DNA from: Nannocystis pusilla
GTDB taxonomy: Bacteria > Myxococcota_A > Polyangia > Nannocystales > Nannocystaceae
Direction: 5' to 3'
DNA length: 64,000 nucleotides
Assembly (NCBI RefSeq): GCF_020073745.1
Contig: NZ_JAIRAU010000041.1
Coordinates: 1 to 64,000, forward strand
The translations under genes were made by a program, and so were the position numbers. Shown here in pieces: positions 36,151-45,461 of the stretch (its first letter is position 1; each line of letters opens with the position of its first letter). A model generated the notes under the pieces. It did no database searches, was not told the DNA's origin, and saw only the letters and a list, made by a program, of their open reading frames with translations.

Positions 36151-36222
36151 GGCGCGGGGGACCTGTTGCGAGAGACCTGGCGGAAAGGACCTGTCGGAGA
36201 GGACCTGTCAGAAAGTTCAGGC
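36145..36222. repeat. Tandem motif cluster between serS and trpS
   Basis: GACATGGCGCGGGGGACCTG, GCGAGAGACCTGG, GGAAAGGACCTGTC and GGAGAGGACCTGTC follow each other from 36145, covering the whole 66-base gap plus the trpS start and serS stop. Read on the coding (minus) strand the unit is GACAGGTCCTYTCCG. The trpS leader and ribosome site are therefore built of motif sequence. Confidence 0.75.
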
Positions 36223-37590
36223 GCGACGGCGCGGGCCGATCACGGGCTTGCCGACCAGCGGCTGCAGGACCTCGGGCACGGCGACGGTGCCGTCGGCCTG
36301 CTGGTAGTTCTCGAGGATGGCGACGAGGGCGCGCGAGGTGGCGACGGCGGTGCCGTTCAGCATGTGGACGTGGCGCGGCTTGGGCTTGCCGTCGCCGGCC
36401 GGGCGGTAGCGGATCCGCAGGCGGCGGGCCTGGTAGTCGGTGCAGTTCGAGGTGCTGGTGATCTCGCCGTGGGCGCCGCGGCCGGGCATCCACGCCTCGA
36501 GGTCGTACTTGCGATAGGCGGGGCCGCCGAGGTCGCCGCTGGCGATGTCGAGGACGCGGTAGGGGATCTTCAGGGCCTGGAAGATCTCCTCCTCGATGGC
36601 GAGCAGGCGCTCGTGCATGGCCTCGCTCTGCTCTGGGGTGGTGAAGGCGAACAGCTCGACCTTGGTGAACTGATGCACGCGGTAGAGGCCCTTCGACTCC
36701 TGGCCCGCGCTGCCCGCCTCGGTGCGGAAGCAGTGCGACAGGCCGGCGAGCAGCAGCGGGAGCTGCTCCTCCTCGAGGATGGCGTCGGCGAGCATGCCGC
36801 CGAGCGTGATCTCGGCGGTGCCGACCAGGCAGAGGTCGCTGTCGGCGACGCTGTAGACCTGGGTCGACTCGCCGCGCGGCTGGAAGCCGAGGCCGCGCAG
36901 GATCTCGTCGCGCGCGAGGTCGGGGGTGGTGTGCAGGGTGAAGCCGTGGCGGGCGGCGACGGCGAGCGCGAAGTGCTGCAGGGCGAGGTCGAGGAGCACG
37001 GCCTCGTGCTTGAGGTAGTAGAACTTTTGGCCGGCGACCTTGGCCCCGGCGTCGAAGTCGACCAGCTCGAGCGACTCGGCGATGGCGAGGTGGTCGCGCG
37101 GGGTGACGCCCTCGGCCGCGAAGTCGCGCGGGGTGCCGACGCGACGCAGCTCGCGGTGGTCGTCGTCGGTGCGGCCGCGCGGGGTGTCGGGGTGGGTGAG
37201 GTTGGGGACGCGGGCCCAGGCTTCGTCACGGGCGCGCAGGGCGGCCTCGGTCTGGTCGACGAGAGATCTCTCGTCGGTCCGCAGCTGTTTGCCCTGTTCG
37301 ATGAGGCGGGCCCGTTCGGCCGCCTGCTGCTCCTTGGGCAGCGAACCGACCGACTTCATGGCGGCGCTGGTCTGGTTCTGTTGCTGCCGGAGCTCGTCCT
37401 GGCGGCGCAGGAGGCCGAGGTAGGCGGCGTCGAGGTCGACGAGGCGGGCGACCGTCTGCGCGGCCCAGTCGGCGCCCGCGGGATCGGCGGCGCTGCCGGG
37501 AGCGAGGTCCTCGAACACGCGCGCGTGGCGGTCGCGCAGGTTCTGGGCGATCCGGGCGCTGTCTTCGCGGAGGACGTGAATGTCGAGCAT
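36217..37590 (-). CDS. serS: Serine--tRNA ligase
   Basis: 457 residues. N-terminal two-helix coiled-coil arm (about 30-120) for the tRNA-Ser variable arm, then class II core: motif 2 HCFRTEAGSAGQESKGLYRVHQFTKVE and motif 3 HMLNGTAVATSRALVAILENYQ, with the seryl-adenylate TAEITLGG loop (canonical TxE). The coiled-coil arm has an Ala/Asp-rich extension (DLAPGSAADPAGADW) compared with short SerRS. Cytoplasmic translation enzyme, upstream of trpS. Confidence 0.97.
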   Translation of the reverse strand: MLDIHVLREDSARIAQNLRDRHARVFEDLAPGSAADPAGADWAAQTVARLVDLDAAYLGLLRRQDELRQQQNQTSAAMKSVGSLPKEQQAAERARLIEQGKQLRTDERSLVDQTEAALRARDEAWARVPNLTHPDTPRGRTDDDHRELRRVGTPRDFAAEGVTPRDHLAIAESLELVDFDAGAKVAGQKFYYLKHEAVLLDLALQHFALAVAARHGFTLHTTPDLARDEILRGLGFQPRGESTQVYSVADSDLCLVGTAEITLGGMLADAILEEEQLPLLLAGLSHCFRTEAGSAGQESKGLYRVHQFTKVELFAFTTPEQSEAMHERLLAIEEEIFQALKIPYRVLDIASGDLGGPAYRKYDLEAWMPGRGAHGEITSTSNCTDYQARRLRIRYRPAGDGKPKPRHVHMLNGTAVATSRALVAILENYQQADGTVAVPEVLQPLVGKPVIGPRRRA

Positions 37591-37827
37591 GGGGCGCGGA
37601 CATTAGCAGGCCCGGTGCGCGGGGGAAGGGGTCCGGGCGCGGGGGAACGGGACGCGGTGGCGGTCGGGGAGGGGGCGGCGGAAATCAGCGCTTGACCCTG
37701 CGGGGCGGCTCACGCATTCTACGCCGCCTCCAAAGCGCCGGCCTCGACGCCGGCTACGGGCCCGCTCAGCGGCGTTCTGCGGGCCCGCACACCAATTTCG
37801 CCGCCACTACAAGGGGTCCTTGCCGCC

Positions 37828-38013
37828 ATGGGATACGGAGATAACCGCCACACGCCGAAGATGCGCCAGCGCCGGAGCCGGAACAAGCTGATCGCCCGCC
37901 TCAAGCGCAAGGCGGCCGAGGTCAAGGCGACCCGCGCGGCCAACAAGCAGCAGGCCCAGGCCGAGTCCGGCAGCAAGAAGGCGAAGACGAAGAAGAAGAC
38001 CGACAAGGGCTAG
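37828..38013 (+). CDS. Small very basic protein
   Basis: 61 residues, about one third Lys/Arg: MGYGDNRHTPKMRQRRSRNK at the start and a KKAKTKKKTDKG tail. ATG 37828 follows an AAGGGG ribosome site by about 9 bases. The charge and the RHTPKMRQR-type start suggest RNA or ribosome binding; I do not recognise a named family. The translation has a biased amino-acid composition unlike a random G+C-rich frame (few Gly/Pro/Arg from GGN/CCN/CGN alone, many AAG Lys), which supports a real gene. Bases 37591-37827 before it hold no gene but include a GCCGGC-type hairpin near 37740-37755. Confidence 0.75.
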   Translation: MGYGDNRHTPKMRQRRSRNKLIARLKRKAAEVKATRAANKQQAQAESGSKKAKTKKKTDKG

Positions 38014-38027
38014 TCGGTGGGGCGTAG

Positions 38028-38045
38028 CCTGTCCGAATGGGCAGG
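38028..38045. terminator. Motif hairpin after the small basic gene
   Basis: CCTGTCC-GAAT-GGGCAGG, a seven-pair stem with one G-T pair and a four-base loop, 15 bases past the stop. It is a copy of the dispersed motif in a terminator position. The following 200 bases up to dacB show nothing else. Confidence 0.5.
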
Positions 38046-38269
38046 TTGCGCGAATCCGCGCGGATTGCGGGTCGGCCGTTCGGTGCGAGCGGCCGGCGTT
38101 GTCCGAACCGCCGTCGCGCGCGGGCCGGTCCGTTCGAGTGGAGAGCTCGCGGGAACGGCGTTGTGCTGCGGTTCCGGTCGACTTCGCGGCTGCGCATGAG
38201 CCGGGCGCGGCGGGAAATTCCGAATTCTTGAGCCCAGGGGGGCAGGTGCGCCATGGTGGGATACCTGCC

Positions 38270-39847
38270 GTGACCCGCTCCTTCCCCCAGCTCGCAAGCT
38301 TCGCCCTCGCCCTGATCACCGCCTACGCGGGCCTGGCGACGGCAGGTCCGCGTCCGCACGGGCAGGAGCCGGTGCCGCAGTCGATCCGTGGGGTGGTCGA
38401 GCCGGACGCGCCGGTGGTGGCCCCGCGCGCGCGCGCGCCGTTCGCGGCGCAGACCTGGCCCCAGCGGGTGGCGGCGCGCCTGGCCGAGGTGTCGCAGCGC
38501 GCGCAGGCGCGCGAGTGGGCGGCCGACCCGGGCCAGGACGCGGCGCTGCGCCGCAAGCTGGCGGACCTGGTCCGCCGGGCGGGCTCAGGGGTGGCGGTCC
38601 ATGTGGCCGACCTGGACGAAGGGACATGGCTCTTCGACCAGAATGGGACGGCGCGGCTGAACCCGGCGTCGAACCAGAAGGTGTTGACGGCGGTCGCGGC
38701 GCTCGAGCTGCTCGGGCCCGACTATCGCTTCGAGACGCGGCTGGTCCGCGACGGCGACGCGCTGGTGCTGATCGGCGACGGCGATCCGAGCCTGCAGATC
38801 CAGGGGCTGCACGCGCTGGCCAGCAAGGCGCTGGCCGCCGGGGCGCTGGCGGGGGTGCGGCGGATCGTGATCGACGAGCGAGCGTTTTCGCCGGAGCGCT
38901 TCGGCCCGGGGTACGAGGAGCCGCCGGGGCCGGGGCCGAGCTACCTGGCGCCGAGCGGGGCGCTGTCGCTGAGCTTCAACACGGTCGAGACGACGGTCCG
39001 CGCCGACGGCACGGCGGTGAACGTCGAGGTGACGCCGGCGAGCGGGCACGTGACGGTGGTGAGCCGGGCCAAGGCCCGCCGCGGGCGCGAGCTCGAGGTG
39101 ACGAGCACGTGCGAGGACGGGCGGACGACGCTGACGGTGACCGGCGCGGCACCGCGACGCGCGACGACGGTGCGCCGCCGGATCTGCGACCCCGGACGGT
39201 TCACCGGCGAGGCGTTCGCGGCGGTGGTGCAGGAGCTCGGGGGGCCGCTGCTGCCGGTCGAGCGCGGGGCGGCGTCGGCCCACGCCCGCGAGGTGGCGAC
39301 GCAGGTGTCGCCGCCGCTGTCGCAGATCCTGGCCAGCGCGCTCAAGTACTCGAACAACTTCACGAGCGAGCAGGTGCTGCGCACGCTCGGGCGTCGGATG
39401 TCCGGAGAGCCAGGTTCGTGGGACAACGGGCGCGCGGCGCTGATGGCGTTCTGGCGCGCGGCCGGCAACGACCCGCGCGAGCTGCAGCCGGAGAACGGCT
39501 CGGGCCTGAGCCTGCGCGGGCGGGTCAGCGCGCGCGGGCTGGTCCGCGTGCTGGCGCTGGCCCGCGACGAGGGGGCCGCGGCCGCGGCGATCGTGCCGGC
39601 GCTGGCCGGGGCCGGCGGCGAGGGCACGCTGCGCCTGCGGATGCCCGCCGGTCGCGGACGCGTGCGCGGGAAGACTGGGACGATCGGGGGGGTGAGCGCG
39701 CTGTCCGGGATCGCGGCGACGCCCGACGGCCGTCGCGCGCTCGGCTTCAGCGTGCTGATCAACGGCAAGAACCTGGCGATGACGCGCAGCCGCCGGCTGC
39801 AGGACCGCATCGTCCTGGCGCTGCTCGCCCACCTCGACGCCGGCTGA
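38270..39847 (+). CDS. dacB: D-alanyl-D-alanine carboxypeptidase/endopeptidase, PBP4 (DacB) family
   Basis: 525 residues from GTG 38270, which starts a Sec signal peptide (SFALALITAYAGLATA); GTG 38246 in the same frame is the alternative. Serine peptidase family S13: S-x-x-K in NPASNQKVLTAVAALEL, S-x-N in KYSNNFTSE, K-T-G in GRVRGKTGTIGG. The large S13 insert (about 220-330) is present. It trims or cuts peptidoglycan peptides in the periplasm. ddl lies 297 bases downstream on the same strand, so both ends of D-Ala-D-Ala handling are side by side. Motif copies at about 38625 (EGTWLFD) and 39398 (RMSGEPG) are read in the usual phase. Confidence 0.92.
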   Translation: MTRSFPQLASFALALITAYAGLATAGPRPHGQEPVPQSIRGVVEPDAPVVAPRARAPFAAQTWPQRVAARLAEVSQRAQAREWAADPGQDAALRRKLADLVRRAGSGVAVHVADLDEGTWLFDQNGTARLNPASNQKVLTAVAALELLGPDYRFETRLVRDGDALVLIGDGDPSLQIQGLHALASKALAAGALAGVRRIVIDERAFSPERFGPGYEEPPGPGPSYLAPSGALSLSFNTVETTVRADGTAVNVEVTPASGHVTVVSRAKARRGRELEVTSTCEDGRTTLTVTGAAPRRATTVRRRICDPGRFTGEAFAAVVQELGGPLLPVERGAASAHAREVATQVSPPLSQILASALKYSNNFTSEQVLRTLGRRMSGEPGSWDNGRAALMAFWRAAGNDPRELQPENGSGLSLRGRVSARGLVRVLALARDEGAAAAAIVPALAGAGGEGTLRLRMPAGRGRVRGKTGTIGGVSALSGIAATPDGRRALGFSVLINGKNLAMTRSRRLQDRIVLALLAHLDAG

Positions 39848-39882
39848 CCGCTCCGACATGTGCCTTGATTCCTGGTGAATGA

Positions 39883-39950
39883 CACAGGTTCATTGTGACA
39901 GGTCCGATTGGACAGGTGCGATGAGACCTGTTCGAGGCGACAGGTGATGG
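39883..39950 (+). repeat. Five-unit 14-bp tandem repeat between dacB and ddl
   Basis: Units of 14 bases with consensus GACAGGTNCGATNG start at 39883, 39897, 39911, 39925 and 39939. The repeat length equals the 14-base TGTCC-N4-GGACA core of the dispersed motif. A further copy, GACATGTGCCTTGATTCCTGG, lies at 39856. The rest of 39848-40143 shows nothing else recognisable. Confidence 0.8.
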
Positions 39951-40143
39951 TCGAGACGACCCGGCTCCGCCCCGAGGGTGGGCTGCGCCCGGGTCCGCTC
40001 CAGCGCTCGAGCGAGGGGCGGGCGGCCAGGAGATCGGACGGCGGGCGCGGCCGGTGATCCCGGGAATGCGGCGCCCGGGCCGGCGCGTCCGTCCCACGCC
40101 GCCGTTTCGCCACCGCACGCGCGGTGGTAGCGTCCACCCGCCC

Positions 40144-41199
40144 ATGCCAGCCCGACGTCTCCTCATCGTGTTCGGCGGTCGCAGCTCGGAGCACGAGATC
40201 TCGCTCCGCAGCGCGACCGAGATCCTCAAGGCCATCGACCACCAGCAGTTCACGCCGGTCCTCCTCGGGATCCGCCGCGACGGCGGCTGGTACACCGGCC
40301 CGACCGATGGGTCGCTCGAGGCGGTGATCGAGAGCGGCGAGCCGGTGTCGGACGTGCGCAAGCTGGCGCCCGATCTGGTGTTCCCGGTGCTGCACGGGCC
40401 CTACGGCGAGGACGGGACGTTCCAGGGGCTGCTCGAGGTGCTCGGGCTGCCCTACGTCGGTTCGGGGGTGCTGGCGTCGGCGCTGTGCATGGACAAGGCG
40501 CTGCTCAAGCACGTGCTCGGGACGCAGTCGCCGGCGATCCCGATCGTGCCGTGGCTCGAGGTCGACGCCCACGGGCTCGGGACGGCGGGGCAGCGGCAGG
40601 AGATCTGCGACGCGATCGTCGAGGAGATCGGGTTCCCGTGCTTCGTCAAGCCGGCCAACCAGGGCAGCTCGGTCGGGATCAGCCGGGTCGACGAGGAGGC
40701 CGGGCTGTGGCGCGCGCTGACGCTGGCGGCCCGCTACGACGACAAGCTGGTGGTGGAGAAGGGGATCGACGCCCGCGAGATCGAGCTGGCAGTGCTCGGC
40801 AACGGCGACGCGCACACGCTCGTCAGCGCGCCCGGCGAGATCGGGCTGCCCTCGGGCGAGTGGTACGACTACGAGAACAAGTACCTCAAGGACGCGGCGT
40901 CCCTGCAGATCCCCGCGGTCCTGCCCGACGCCGTCGCCCAGCGCCTGCAGGACCTGGCGCTGCGCGCGTTCCGGGTCGCCGGCTGCAAGGGCCTGGCCCG
41001 CATCGACTTCCTGGTCGACCGCGCGACGCTCCAGCCCTACCTCAACGAGATCAACACGATGCCGGGCTTCACGACGATCAGCATGTACCCGAAGCTGATC
41101 GAACGGGCGGGCGTGCCGTACGCCGAGCTGATCGGCCAGCTGTGCGAGCTGGCGCTGACGCACCACGCGGCCCGCAGCAAGCTCAGCGTGACGCGCTGA
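40144..41199 (+). CDS. ddl: D-alanine--D-alanine ligase
   Basis: 351 residues from ATG 40144. ATP-grasp fold: LLIVFGGRSSEHEISLRSATEIL at the start, VFPVLHGPYGEDGTFQGLLEVLGLPYVGSGVLAS, CMDKALLKHVL, FVKPANQGSSVGISRV (ATP site), VVEKGIDAREIELAVLGN, EWYDYENKYL (omega loop with the Tyr of D-Ala/D-Ala ligases) and YLNEINTMPGFTTISMYPKL (metal site). It makes the D-Ala-D-Ala dipeptide for lipid II. The Tyr-containing omega loop argues for D-Ala-D-Ala and not D-Ala-D-Lac. Confidence 0.97.
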   Translation: MPARRLLIVFGGRSSEHEISLRSATEILKAIDHQQFTPVLLGIRRDGGWYTGPTDGSLEAVIESGEPVSDVRKLAPDLVFPVLHGPYGEDGTFQGLLEVLGLPYVGSGVLASALCMDKALLKHVLGTQSPAIPIVPWLEVDAHGLGTAGQRQEICDAIVEEIGFPCFVKPANQGSSVGISRVDEEAGLWRALTLAARYDDKLVVEKGIDAREIELAVLGNGDAHTLVSAPGEIGLPSGEWYDYENKYLKDAASLQIPAVLPDAVAQRLQDLALRAFRVAGCKGLARIDFLVDRATLQPYLNEINTMPGFTTISMYPKLIERAGVPYAELIGQLCELALTHHAARSKLSVTR

Positions 41200-41233
41200 G
41201 CCGGCGCAGGCCGTGCCGCGCGGGCTGTCTTAG

Positions 41234-41251
41234 CCTGTCCTTGCGGACAGG
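41234..41251. terminator. Perfect motif hairpin between ddl and the convergent gene
   Basis: CCTGTCC-TTGC-GGACAGG has seven perfect pairs and a four-base loop. It lies 35 bases past the ddl stop and 5 bases past the stop of the convergent membrane-protein gene, the position of a shared two-way terminator. It carries an exact 14-base core of the dispersed motif. Confidence 0.65.
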
Positions 41252-41255
41252 AGCT

Positions 41256-41642
41256 TCAGAGCATGGCCCAGGGGACACGCTCGCCCCAGCCGAAGGCGGC
41301 CATGAGGGCGGCGAAGATCAAAATGTTGAGCAGCCACATCAGCGCGGCGAGGGCGGCCGAGCCGAGCCAGCCGGTCTCGGCGACGGCGCGGCGCGGGTGG
41401 TGGTGGACCCAGCCGAGCAGGTAGACCGGGGCGAACACCAGCCACAGCGCGCCCTGGCCGACGAACAGGGCGGTCACGAGAGCCTCGTGTGCATCGGGAC
41501 ATGTCCGATGGAGCAGGCCGAGGACCACCAGGGTGGCGGCGGTGGCCAGGCCGGCGGGGGCGAAGCCGAGCAAGAGCACGCGGTCGATCGGCCACAGCAA
41601 GGTGTCGGACGCGGACGGGGCGCTGGGCTCGTGATCCGGCAT
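41256..41642 (-). CDS. Small membrane protein with three membrane segments
   Basis: 128 residues from ATG 41642. Three hydrophobic helices: VLLLGFAPAGLATAATLVVL, ALVTALFVGQGALWLVFAPV and LGSAALAALMWLLNILIFAA, with HHHPRRA in the loop between the second and third. A motif copy encodes HRTCPDAH between helices one and two. I do not recognise a family. It follows the TerB-like gene on the same strand by 50 bases. Confidence 0.7.
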   Translation of the reverse strand: MPDHEPSAPSASDTLLWPIDRVLLLGFAPAGLATAATLVVLGLLHRTCPDAHEALVTALFVGQGALWLVFAPVYLLGWVHHHPRRAVAETGWLGSAALAALMWLLNILIFAALMAAFGWGERVPWAML

Positions 41643-41692
41643 GTCCACAGTGTCCCCGCGCCGTGACGCCCGGGCAAGTTGCGGCGGCCGAC

Positions 41693-42412
41693 TCAGGTGA
41701 ACAACAGCCGCAGCGCCTGGTCGCGCGGGACGGCGGCGAACGTGGCCAGCTCGAGGAAGAAGTCGCGGCCGAGATCGGGCTGACTCGAGGCGGACACGAG
41801 CGGACCGATCGCGCGGAGGACGGCGTAGCGGCGCTCGCGCGGGAGGGCTGCGAGGCGGGCGCCGACGTGGTCGAGCTGCGGAGGCCGGGCCAGGTACTCG
41901 CGCGCGAGCTCGTCGCGGCGCCCGGGCGTGAGCGGCTGGCGGTCGAGGAGGGCGCGGTACTGATCGATCTCGTCGGGGTCGAGCACGCCGTCGTGGTGGA
42001 TCATCACGGCGGCGAAGGCGGCGATGTGCTCGCCGAGATCGGCGGCCTGCTCGGTCCATTGCCGGCGCCAGCGCGCCAGCTCGTTGGGCGTGACGCCGAG
42101 CTGCGCGGCGATCTTCTCCATGACCGCGACCTCGGCGGCGCTCGCCTCTCCGTCGGCGAGGGCCATGGCCCAGGCGCGCTCGAGCGTGGTCTCGGTGAAG
42201 GCGGGCAGCGGCGGCGGCAGATCCTCGAAGGTGCGGTGGAGCGCGTCGAGGTCGCCGAGCATATCGAAATAGCGCCGGCTCTCGCGTTCGTCGAGGTGAT
42301 CGTCGAGCATCTGCAGGATCAGGTCGCGCTCGCCGGGTTTGAGCTCGCCGTCAGCGTGGGCGATCAGGCCGCACGCGACGAGGATCCACTCCTGCTCGGG
42401 GGTCAGGTGCAT
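41693..42412 (-). CDS. TerB-like domain protein
   Basis: 239 residues, all helical and acidic, with no signal peptide. Two TerB-type calcium-binding-like helices can be read: LIAHADGELKPGERDLILQML (about 16-36) and ALADGEASAAEVAVMEKIAAQLGVTPNEL (about 84-112), each with the A-D-G-x-x-x-x-x-E signature; a third related segment is HHDGVLDPDEIDQYRALL. TerB domains occur in tellurite-resistance and stress proteins and in DjlA. No ter operon genes are present, so the specific role is unknown. Confidence 0.75.
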   Translation of the reverse strand: MHLTPEQEWILVACGLIAHADGELKPGERDLILQMLDDHLDERESRRYFDMLGDLDALHRTFEDLPPPLPAFTETTLERAWAMALADGEASAAEVAVMEKIAAQLGVTPNELARWRRQWTEQAADLGEHIAAFAAVMIHHDGVLDPDEIDQYRALLDRQPLTPGRRDELAREYLARPPQLDHVGARLAALPRERRYAVLRAIGPLVSASSQPDLGRDFFLELATFAAVPRDQALRLLFT

Positions 42413-42533
42413 CGCGCGTCTCCGCGACCAGCGTACAACTTATTGCGGGCGTCGGGGTCAACCGAGACCGAGGCGCAAAGCCGGCAGAAATTGCCCCGGT
42501 GGGGCGCTGTGGGACGCGGGAGCAGAATCGCGC

Positions 42534-43901
<1,368 letters not shown>

Positions 43902-44053
43902 ATTTTCCAGTTACCACCGATCCCGGGGGCCGGCAACCGCGCCCGGGCTCGCGCATGTGGAGCGAGCGTAACGAAGCGCCGCTTCGTCCGCTCGGATCAT
44001 CACCGTCTCACGACTGTCTCACCCACCATCGGCGCCGCGCTCGCGTGCGTGTG

Positions 44054-44071
44054 GCTGTCCTGAAGGACAGC
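44054..44071. terminator. Perfect motif hairpin downstream of infA
   Basis: GCTGTCC-TGAA-GGACAGC forms seven pairs (eight if the loop closes further) 16 bases beyond the infA stop on the minus strand. It has an exact dispersed-motif core. Likely transcription terminator for infA. Confidence 0.6.
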
Positions 44072-44086
44072 TGCGATCGTCGCCGA

Positions 44087-44305
44087 TCAACGCGCGCGAT
44101 ACACGATGCGGCCGCGCGTCGGATCGTAAGGCGTCACGCCGACGGTGACGCGGTCGCCGAGCACGACCTTGATGCGGAAGCGCCGCATCTTGCCGGCGAG
44201 GTGGGCGAGGACGTGGTGGTCCGGATCGATCTCCACCTTGAACAAACCGCCTGTGAGAACCTCGGTGACGGTTCCCTCAAACTCGATTAGATCGTCCTTA
44301 CTCAT
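44087..44305 (-). CDS. infA: Translation initiation factor IF-1
   Basis: 72 residues, the standard length. S1/OB fold with MSKDDLIEFEGTVTEVLTGG, LFKVEID, VLAHLAGKMRRFRIKVVLGDRV and TPYDPTRGRIVYR. The family sequence usually reads EGTVxExLPNAxFxVEL-NGHxVLAHxSGKMRKxxIRI-GDxVxxELTPYDLTKGRIxYR; here the LPNA turn is LTGG and E-L is G-V, so this is a diverged copy. It binds the ribosomal A site during initiation. In the genome a second, canonical infA may exist. Confidence 0.93.
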   Translation of the reverse strand: MSKDDLIEFEGTVTEVLTGGLFKVEIDPDHHVLAHLAGKMRRFRIKVVLGDRVTVGVTPYDPTRGRIVYRAR

Positions 44306-44481
44306 TCGCGGGGGAGAGTATGGGGCTCACCCGTGACGCGCAACAGGGGGGAAGCCGGATTTCAGCGGAGCCCCGTCACGCACGGAGCCGACCCTCGGCG
44401 TCGTCACGCGCGTGCGACGAGGCTGATGCGTGCGTTTGCGCGCGATGTCGCCGCGGCCGCAAACACGGCCCGCGGCCGGGC

Positions 44482-45255
44482 TCAAGTGGCCGCAGGCGGC
44501 GTGAGCAGGCCGCGAGCCGCGAGCAACCCGACGATCGCCGCCGCGTGGTCGTCCGCCGTGGCGCCGGCAGCGACGCTGCGATCCCGGAGGATCGACGCGC
44601 CGTCGCTGGCGTCCGCCGTGACGTCGATCGTCGGCGAGGTCGAAGTCGCGGTCGCGCCGGCAGGAGTCGCGGCGAGAGATGCCGCGGCAGAAGAAGGCGC
44701 GCCGCCAGGAGCGTGAGGAACCAAGGTCAGACGCAGATCCGGCGCTTCCGGCGGCTCGTAGGGGGCGTCGATGCCGCTGAAGCCGGCGATCTCGCCGGCG
44801 CGCGCGCGGCGGTAGAGGCCCTTGGGATCTCGAGACTCACAGACCGCGAGCGGGGCGTCGACGAACACCTCGAGGAAGCCGCCGGGGGGCAAGCGCTCGC
44901 GCACGCGGGCCCGATCTTCGCGGTAGGGGCTGATCGCGGCCACGAGGACGATGAGGCCGGCGTCCTGCAGGAGGCGCGCGGCCTCGCCGAGGCGCCGCAC
45001 GTTTTCGGCCCGATCCTCCGGCGAGAAGCCGAGATCTCGGCACAGGCCGAAGCGGAGGTTGTCGCCGTCGAGGATGTAGCTGTGGTGGCCGCGGGCGTGG
45101 AGCAGGGCGTCGACCCGCGCGGCGATCGTGCTCTTGCCGGCGCCCGAGAGGCCGGTGAGCCAGACGACGACGCCGCGCTGGCCGAGCCGCCGTGCGCGCT
45201 CCTCGGGGCCGATGGTGGCGTGATGCCAGCGAACGTTGGTCGCGACCTGGTTCAA
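44482..45255 (-). CDS. cysC: Adenylylsulfate (APS) kinase with low-complexity C-terminal insert
   Basis: 257 residues from TTG 45255; usual CysC is about 200. P-loop VWLTGLSGAGKSTIA, then YILDGDNLRFGLCRDLGFSPEDRAENVRRLGEAA (D-G-D-N and the N-x-x-R-x-x-E helix), VAAISPYREDR, EVFVDAPLAVCESRDPKGLY and GIDAPYEPPEAPDL are all present and intact. It makes PAPS from APS. Between the last beta strand (DLRLTL) and the C-terminal helix (HAAAIVGLLAARGLL) lie about 60 residues rich in Ala, Thr, Ser and Asp, unlike any CysC core. No cysD/cysN partner is next to it. The 206 bases to the divergent topoisomerase gene hold both promoters, but I cannot point to boxes. Confidence 0.93.
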   Translation of the reverse strand: MNQVATNVRWHHATIGPEERARRLGQRGVVVWLTGLSGAGKSTIAARVDALLHARGHHSYILDGDNLRFGLCRDLGFSPEDRAENVRRLGEAARLLQDAGLIVLVAAISPYREDRARVRERLPPGGFLEVFVDAPLAVCESRDPKGLYRRARAGEIAGFSGIDAPYEPPEAPDLRLTLVPHAPGGAPSSAAASLAATPAGATATSTSPTIDVTADASDGASILRDRSVAAGATADDHAAAIVGLLAARGLLTPPAAT

Positions 45256-45461
45256 GCGAATTGCACTTATGACACACCGGAGGGGCCTCGCCCAGGCCCG
45301 ATCGGCCGCGGGTGGCGCCGAAGGACGCGGGCCGGGGAACTTGACGCGGATCGCCCCACGGGTAACCTTCGGCCGCGCCTGGGAGGCCCGGAAGCGGGCA
45401 AGACAGGCATCGCAGGCCGCGCAGGAGCAGTTTTCCGCGCGGCCAACCTCGGGAGCGCAGG

